Below are positions 56,741 to 64,000 of a DNA stretch of 64,000 nt, piece by piece; the stretch's first letter is position 1, and each line of letters begins with the position of its first letter. The notes beneath the pieces are model-generated. The model saw nothing but the letters and a program-made list of their open reading frames with translations. It ran no database searches and was not told the origin of the DNA. The translations under genes and the position numbers were made by a program. This DNA is from Lotus japonicus (lineage: Eukaryota > Streptophyta > Magnoliopsida > Fabales > Fabaceae): assembly GCF_012489685.1 (NCBI RefSeq), contig NC_080042.1:30385158-30449157 (forward strand), given 5' to 3'.

Positions 56741-59065
56741 CTGACAAAAGGCGTTGTCCGCCAAAACACACACAGAAGACGCGAGGGTCAACTCTAAAGA
56801 ACTATGTAGATAATAAACCCAATAGGTACAATTAATAGATAGCCACTTAGGCTTATAACTAGAGATATCATTCCTAGGGTTGCATGTTCCACAAAATCAT
56901 AACGACAATAATAACAATTAGCATGTTCCAAGTAAGTTTATCAAATAGCAACCACACTCATCAACTAAGTCAGTATGCATGTTGCGTGATATGTATGCAG
57001 GTTAACCCAGTCAACCAATATGCAATCCGGAACGGATGGACATCAACAGATCAGCCCTTCACCAGCCACGGTGGTGCCATTTCGGCCCGCGTGTCTCTTA
57101 CTCCAACAACAACGGTAGTCAGATCAGCCGTAACCCGTAGGTCTGCCATTTCGGTCTGCTACAAGAGACGTCTACAGACGCTCTATCACGGAAATCCGGG
57201 TCTTATGACCATTTTGGAATCCGACGAGGTCCAGAGTACGTCCTGTGTTAATACCCCATTAATGTTGCATGAATGCAGGATGATTAGTCAAACAACGTCT
57301 CCGTCCTCACTCGACACGTCGCCACGTGTTCTAGGTAAATTAAAGTTTCTAAAAGCTTACCCTAAGGTAAAGTCGATTCTGCGACAAAAGACACACTTCA
57401 CAACACACATCGCTGCTCCAACAGCACAAGAGTATCACATACTCGGGAACTAACGGTTCCCCGGACTTATCCCCAGGATAGCCCCACAACATAGCTGCTC
57501 CAACAGCACAACAACCAACGCTGCTCCAACAGCACAACAACAACAGACTCAACACTTGGATCCGACGACACTTCTCGTTTTCCAAAACTATGATTTCCAT
57601 CCAAAGCCTCCTTTCGAGATTATTACCCTTACTTAAAGATTTAGAGGTTGTTTAATGTCTTATGAATTTTCTTTTCAAAATAATATCCTTTTTAGTCTTA
57701 TCGCAATTCCTATAAGTTCTCGGGATCTTCGAATCCCCAAATGACTCCAGAGAATGTCTCGATCCATAAACCCTATACAAGGCCCGAACCTCGTTCGTCC
57801 TATCAAACTTTCTCAAAACTCTCAAAATAAAATCGGCATGACCTGCCCGCTATTCTCACCGTTCAGAATCTCAGATTCCAGTACAGAGCATATTTAAATC
57901 ATCACAATCAACAACATGTCATATATCAATAAATCGCATCATAAACACTTAGCACTTAGCATATACAGCATGCACCACACATCCTAGATTACCCACATAG
58001 CACATAGCATGTAAGTCAATCTTCAAAAACATTCAGTAGATGAATCATCTACATTGTCAGCCGAAGCCTCAGAAAACATTTTCAATCACACACAATCTCA
58101 GTGCATAAACAGTAAACAATGTCGAAATATCGACCCTAAGCATTAACTAGAGATTCAGTGAGAAGCCCTCACCTGTAGGTTCTCCCGAATGATCAACTAG
58201 TGCTTCCTCGCACTCAAAGTGTTGTTCCTCAGGAAATTCCTCGAAAGTTCCTTTAAAACAAAATCACAGAAATACTATCAGAATCTATCGGAAACTAAGC
58301 TATCGATACTTACTATGGTTACTCGAAGTAATCTATACTCTAAGGTACGATAAACTAGCGCGAAAGGACAAGTTTTCGGAAAAAGGAAATTTCTTCCTCC
58401 CCCTTAATAGGGCTCGGCCACTTTGGCTAATTATGGGGCTCGATTTTTCTTCGATCAAACTTGGTTCCTATGCTTTCATAAGCCGTAACTAAGGGTATTC
58501 TGAACTCGGAAAAATTATCGGATCAAAAACTGTCGCAGGGGTATTTTGGTCATGATTTTTAACTTAGGATTTTCAAAACTGAAATCCCAAAAATAAAATT
58601 TTGCAGGGACGTTACTAACGACGTTTATGACAACTAATCCTACTAACACTAAGCTAAGGCGATAGTTTACAGCCTAAAGGTTGGAACTTTACTCAAAAAC
58701 TACATAAATGGGTATTTTAGGCTAGAATTGATTTCGGCGGAATTCCGGCGACATAACGGAAAATCTAATCCGGCAGAAGTGATCTTGGGCACATATAGAA
58801 GAGGTTTAGAATCAGAAATGAAAGATTCAGGATAGTTTTGCAAAAACCCATAAACTATCCACTCAGAAAACTCTACAGAAAAGCTATGGAAAAAGCGATC
58901 AGAGGTAAGGATTAGCGACTATACCTCGAAACCTTGAAGCAGCAACTGATTAATCAACGATCAAGCAAGGTTTGAACAAAAACTCTTCTTCCTTCTTCCT
59001 TGGATGAGCTCGCGGATTTGAGGAGAGAAAATGGAGGAAAATTTGAGTTTTTCTTCCTTTCTTTG

Positions 59066-59077
59066 CTATATATAAAG
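59066..59077 (-). promoter_or_regulatory. Putative TATA box of the shared LTR
   Basis: CTTTATATATAG on the - strand, at the same LTR position as 50359-50370. It would drive element B. Confidence 0.55.
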
Positions 59078-59792
59078 GTTGGAAATTCGCGGGAAAATGA
59101 AAGTTTCGCGAATCTGATTTTTCCGGCGACATTCTCCATGAATTCTAAGATAGGTTTTGGCAAAGGAATTCCTAAGCTAAGAAGATGTCTCCTTGTATTT
59201 TTGGCAACTAATGCAAAGTCGGTGCAAAGTCGGTGTAAAACTATTTTACCCGATAAGTTGCTTTTTGCCTCGAATGTCGGAATGGAAAACTTCCTTCTGA
59301 AGAAAGATTGAAATCATCAAGAGAAATGGGTGTACGCGTGTAGAATATCCATTTGAAGCTCTGAATAGATAAAGTCCCCATAGTCGGGTGATTCTAGGGT
59401 TTTGAAATACCAGGGATTCGGTTTCGGCAAACTTCCGATGATTGGAATCGGACGTTCGTAGATCCTAGAGTTTCGCCTCGAGACGATCGTGATATATGGA
59501 AAAAGAGAAGTTCTAACATTTCTCTGAAGATTTTTGGAATTAACTGCCATCGTGCCTAAAAGTGAAAATTAGCTATATACTAGGGTTTCTGACCTAGGTT
59601 TAAGCGTGTAACGATCGTGCTATAACTTTTATCGATCATAATGCAATCCTTGAACTTTTCCTGAACTTTCTCCTTCATAAATATATTTCATTTAATAAAC
59701 TTTCGTTCAGGTTTCCCTTCACATTACATCAACCCTAATCGTGAATAAGAAGTTTATTCACTTAGCATGAACTTAAAAACTCGGGCCTTACA

Positions 59793-59814
59793 TTACTACC
59801 CTCCAAAAAGAAAG
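59793..59814 (-). other. Polypurine tract of element C
   Basis: Same sequence as the element B tract, directly before the shared LTR. It shows that the LTR acts as the 3' LTR of C. Confidence 0.75.
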
Positions 59815-59829
59815 TTTCGACCTCGAAAC

Positions 59830-62800
59830 TTAAGGGTTAGTAAAAAGTTCTGGATACTGTTCTTGAATCTTCTCCTTCAGCTCCCATGTCGCATCACCAG
59901 TGTCTTTATTCCAAATAACCTTCACTAACTCGATCTCTTTCCCTCTCAACTGTTTTATCCTGGTGTCACCAATGCTAATTGGCGGTGTCTCGAAAGACAG
60001 ATCATCCTTCAACTCAATATCATCCAGCTGATAACATGTGTCGGATCCGCAATATATTTCCTCAGTTGTGACACGTGGAATACATCATGAATATTTGATA
60101 GAAATGGAGGTAGTGCAATCTGATATGCGACTGGTCCAATTCGACGAGTGATCTGATACGGTCCAATGAACTTGGGCGTAAGCTTCTTTGACTTGATTGC
60201 TCGACCAACTCCCGTCGTCTGAGTAACTCTCAGAAATACATGATCTCCTTCTTCGAACTCCAGAGTTCTGCGCCTCTGATCTGCATAACTCTTCTGTCTA
60301 CTCTGAGAAGTCCTCATCTTCTCTCTGATCTGCTTGATCTTCTCAGTGGTCTGTTGCAGAAGTTCTGGTCCTACCAACAGATTTTCTCCGTTTTGGTACC
60401 AACACAAAGGTGTTCTACACTTGCGGCCATACAAAGCCTCATACGGTGCCATACCAATGCTCGTATGAAAACTGTTGTTGTATGTGAACTCAATCAATGG
60501 CAATAAGGTATCCCAACTGCCCTTGTTGTCTAACACGCAAGCGCGTAGCAAATCCTCCAACGACTGAATAGTTCTCTCAGTCTGTCCATCAGTCTGCGGA
60601 TGATAAGCAGAACTTAGTCTCAGCCTCGTTCCCAAAGCTTCTTGAAGAGCTCCCCAAAAATGTGATGTAAACTTCGGGTCTCGATCGGATACAATACTTG
60701 TCGGTACTCCGTGAAGTCGTACAATCTCCGCTATATATATCTCTGATAGTTTCTCCACGTTGTACGTAGTCCTCACCGGTACGAAATGAGCCGACTTAGT
60801 CAGTCGATCCACGATTACCCAAATAGAATCGGATCCCTTCTGAGTTCTTGGCAAAGCCACGACGAAATCCATCGATATGCTATCCCATTTCCATTCTGGC
60901 ACATCCAACTTTGTAGCATACCTGAAGACTTCTGATGCTCCACCTTCGCCTTCTGACATGTCAGACATGCAGCTACATACTCAGCCACTTGTCTTTTCAT
61001 TCCTGGCCACCAAAAATTCACCTTCAAGTCCTGGTACATCTTCTTCATTCCAGGATGAATGCTTAACTTGCTCTTGTGACCTTCATCCATAATCAATCTT
61101 CTCAAGTCAGGGTTGTTAGGCACACAAACCCTATCCTTGCACCGTAGGATATTGTCACTTCCTACCTTGAATTCTGGGTCCTTACCTTGACTTACCAAAT
61201 TTCTTTTCCCGAGCAGAAACTCATCTTGTAACTGTTGGTCTCGGATTTCTTCCATCAACCCATTGGTAATTCTGATCATCCCGAACTTCAGTTCTCCCTC
61301 GGATAATTTCACATCCAAGCTCAAATCTCGAAATTGCTCTAACAGCTGCAGCTCCTTCACCATCATCGACGAGATGTGCATCTTCCTGCTCAAGGCATCA
61401 GCAACAACATTCGCCTTCCCAGGATGATATTGCAGAGTGAACTCGTAATCTTTGAGAAATTCCATCCACCGACGCTGCCTCATGTTCAGCTCCTTCTGCT
61501 CAAACAAGTACTTCAAGCTCTTATGATCACTAATATGGTGAAATTGCATCCATATAAGTGATGTCTCCAAATCTTCAGCGCAAATACGATTGCAGCTAGT
61601 TCCAAGTCATGAGTCGGATAATTCTTCTCATGCACCTTCAGTTGTCTTGAAGCATAAGCAACCACCTTCCGATGTTGCATCAGCACACATCCCAAACCTT
61701 GATGCGAAGCATCACAGTATACCTCATAAGGTTCCTCCGGTTGCGGTAAGACGAGTACAGGTGACGTCGTCAACCGTTCCTTCATCGTCTGAAAGCTAGT
61801 CTCGCACGCTTCAGTCCATGCAAAAGGTTGGTCCTTCCTCGTCAGTTGAGTCAAAGGTCCAACTATCTTCGCGAAGTTCTCGATGAAACGACGATAGTAC
61901 CCGCCAAACCGACAAAACTTCTGATCTCCGTCACTGTCTTCGGCCGTTCCCACGACAATACGGTCTCTACCTTTGCTGGATCCACAGCTATCCCCTCCTT
62001 AGAGATCACATGGCCTAAGAATTTTACCTCTTTGAGCCAAAATTCGCACTTAGAAGGATTGGCATACAACTCCTTCTCCCTCAGCACTTGTAAAACTTGT
62101 CGCAAGTGCTCCTCATGGTCTTCAGCATTCTTTGAGTAGATCAGAATGTCGTCGATAAACACCACGACGAATCGATCCAGGAATGTATGGAAAGTCATAT
62201 TCATGTAAGCCATGAATATTGCCGGCGCATTTGTCACCCCAAATGGCATCACTAAGTACTCATAGTGTCCATAACGGGTTCTGAATGCCGTCTTCTGGAT
62301 ATCCTCGGTCTTGACTCTGATTTGATGATAACCCGACTTCAGGTCGATCTTCGAGAATATTGTAGCTCCTCGCAGTTGATCCATCAAATCATCAATTCTA
62401 GGTAACGGATACCTATTCTTGACGGTTACCTTGTTCAATTGTCGGTAGTCGACACATAATCTCGACTTCCCGTCCTTTTCTTCACCAATAAGACTGGCGC
62501 TCCCCAAGGTGAAACGCTTGGTCGTATGAATCCCTTCGACAAAAGATCTTCGAGTTGGGACTTCAATTCCACTAGCTCCGCAGGTGCCATACGATATGGT
62601 GCAATCGAAATCGGCCCTGTTCCCGGTACGATGTCTATAGCAAACTCAATGTCGCGTACAGGCGGCAATCCAGGTACATCGCCAGGAAAAACATCCGTGA
62701 ATTCCTTCACCACTGGAATACTGCCAACTTCTGGGTTCCCTTTGCTCTCCAAGCTTAGCAAAACAGAATACTCCTGAGATCCCTCGTTCAAAGCGACGCT

Positions 62801-64000
62801 GATGTGATTGGCAGATAGATACTCGGAAAGATCCGAATCAGGGAATACCACTCTCTTTCGGTTGCAGTCCAAAAGACAATGATAGCGGGACAACCAATCC
62901 ATTCCTAGGATAACATCTAGGTTCTTAAGAGTTAGGCATACTAGGTTAGCATGGTAGATCCTATTGTTGTATGTTATCGGACAATACATGCATGCTGAAT
63001 TAGCAAGTAGAGTCTTGGCAGGAGTAGCAACTATCAGATCGAAGCTCAAAGCAGTAATAGGAAGTCTTAATCTGATTGCACAATCTCTAGAGATAAATGA
63101 ATGCGTTGCTCCGGAATCAAAAAGTACGGATAGAAGATTACCGTCAATCCCGCAGTCGCCTCTAATCAGTCCATCGACTCCCTCAGCATCCTCACCATCC
63201 ATGGTGTAGACTCTCGCCTTCGCAGCAGGACGCTTCCCTCGAGCTGTGTTGACGGTTGATTCCGCCTTTGGTACCTTACACTGTGCCGCAGTATGCCCCA
63301 GTTTATTACAGTTGTAACATTGAGGCCTCGTGTCGGGACAATCACGAGCATAATGCCCTGACTTCCCACACTTGAAGCAAATCAGTTCCCGGTTCTGAGT
63401 CTGACCTCCTGAACCACCAGCAGCACCCACCATGGGCCTGTAAGATCCTGATGCAAACCCTCTACCAGCAGGGCGCTGATACGGCCTCCTGTTCTGAAAC
63501 CTCCCCCTGTTCTGAGTATTCTGGGAGCCCGACCTCATCGGCCCTCCAGTTCCAGCCCGGTTCAACCTCCGGTTCTTCATCAGCTCCACTTCAGTGGCTT
63601 TCTCCACCAATGATTGGAATCGCATGATTCCCAGTGGCCTCACTGAGTCCTCAATATCCGGCCTCAGTCCATTCACGAAGCGCTTGCACATGTAGCGCTC
63701 GTCAACATGATCATTAAAGAATTGGAAATGCTTCGCCAAAGACTCCAGCTTCGAAGCAAATTCCGGTACAGACATACCTCCCTGGCGGAGTGTCAGAAAC
63801 TGCGCCTCCCTCTCATCCCGGGCACTTGTCGGAAAATACTTTTCCAAGAATGCGGTCCGGAACGAGTTCCAGTTAATTTCTTCATGGTTGGCTTCCATGA
63901 TCCCCCTGGTGCCCTTCCACCAGTATTCAGCATCTCCCAGCAGAAGATAAGTCGCCATGCCCACCTTGGCACCCTCTACAGTCTGCAGAACGCCGAAAAT
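59830..64000 (-). pseudogene. Element C gag-pol, five one-base deletions, runs off the window
   Basis: Collinear and nearly identical with element B, including both CCHC knuckles, protease [14 protein letters not shown], RNase H, integrase and chromodomain. It keeps GAA where B has the nonsense TAA. Relative to B, single bases are missing near 62478 (T run), 61902 (C run), 61532 (A run), 60908 (A run) and 60030 (T pair). These split the polyprotein into six frames: gag-PR-RT start, RT, RNase H, RNase H end/integrase zinc region, integrase core to GPY/F, and chromodomain. The gag N-terminus lies beyond 64000. All lesions are in homopolymers of two to five bases, so sequencing error is a real alternative to decay. 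Confidence 0.87.

Larger units (their letters stand above)
55776..59792 (-). repeat. Shared LTR: 5' LTR of B and 3' LTR of C (4017 bp)
   Basis: On the - strand its start is preceded by a polypurine tract and the end of element C pol, and its end is followed by the primer site of element B. It is nearly identical to 47067-51085. No other gene is present; a broken copy of the LTR ORF lies at 56263-56740. Confidence 0.9.
47067..64000 (-). mobile_element. Tekay-like tandem array: LTR - internal B - shared LTR - internal C
   Basis: On the - strand two gag-pol internal regions are separated by one LTR, which serves as 5' LTR of B and 3' LTR of C. A further LTR lies at the downstream end of B, and C continues past the window edge. 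B and C are nearly identical. Confidence 0.88.

Overview
The window is plant nuclear DNA made almost entirely of reverse-transcribing elements. There is no recognisable host gene, no tRNA or rRNA and no CRISPR array. The element types (Tekay-like chromoviruses with very long LTRs, a Sirevirus-type LTR, an integrated plant pararetrovirus) point to a dicot. The Sirevirus LTR and its antisense ORF look legume-like to me, but that is recollection of the family and was not searched. Two 100-N runs (37895-37994 and 46731-46830) show that this is a scaffold.

Layout. (1) 1-8066, + strand: Ty3/gypsy chromovirus element A, with the tail of its 5' LTR, PBS, gag, a decayed PR-RT-RNase H stretch, a frameshifted integrase with chromodomain, and a 3848-bp 3' LTR. 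It sits inside an older inverted pol fragment (element D, 8067-9328, -). (2) 9329-11796, -: a truncated Sirevirus-type Ty1/copia element made of its 3' LTR and about 1.25 kb of internal sequence, with an antisense ORF. A 68-nt AT palindrome lies at its right edge. (3) 11873-46730: a cluster of at least seven pieces of one endogenous pararetrovirus (Caulimoviridae; one MP-CP-AP-RT-RNase H polyprotein plus a second ORF of unknown function, as in florendovirus or petuvirus relatives). The order is F1(+), F2(-), C1(-), C2(+), C3(+), gap, C4(+), C5(+), gap. F1/F2 form a 2-kb foldback, C1/C2 a head-to-head dimer of about 7.5 kb per arm, and C2-C3 an exact head-to-tail repeat of 7907 bp, which gives the viral genome length. 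C1 has both ORFs open. C2 has a truncated RNase H but an intact ORF2. C3-C5 carry many one-base indels. (4) 46831-47066: short unassigned sequence. (5) 47067-64000, -: a second Tekay-like family arranged LTR - internal B - LTR - internal C, where the middle 4017-bp LTR is shared by both internal regions and C runs off the window.

How the parts work together. In the pararetrovirus, one promoter region ahead of the tRNA-Met primer site would drive a genome-length RNA. That RNA has a leader with several short uORFs, then ORF1, then ORF2 in a TAAGATG stop-start arrangement. The tandem copies place a complete unit between two repeats, so a terminally redundant transcript is possible in principle. 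The inverted copies could yield double-stranded RNA. Single-base homopolymer indels concentrate in C3-C5 and in element C, so part of the apparent decay there may be sequencing error.
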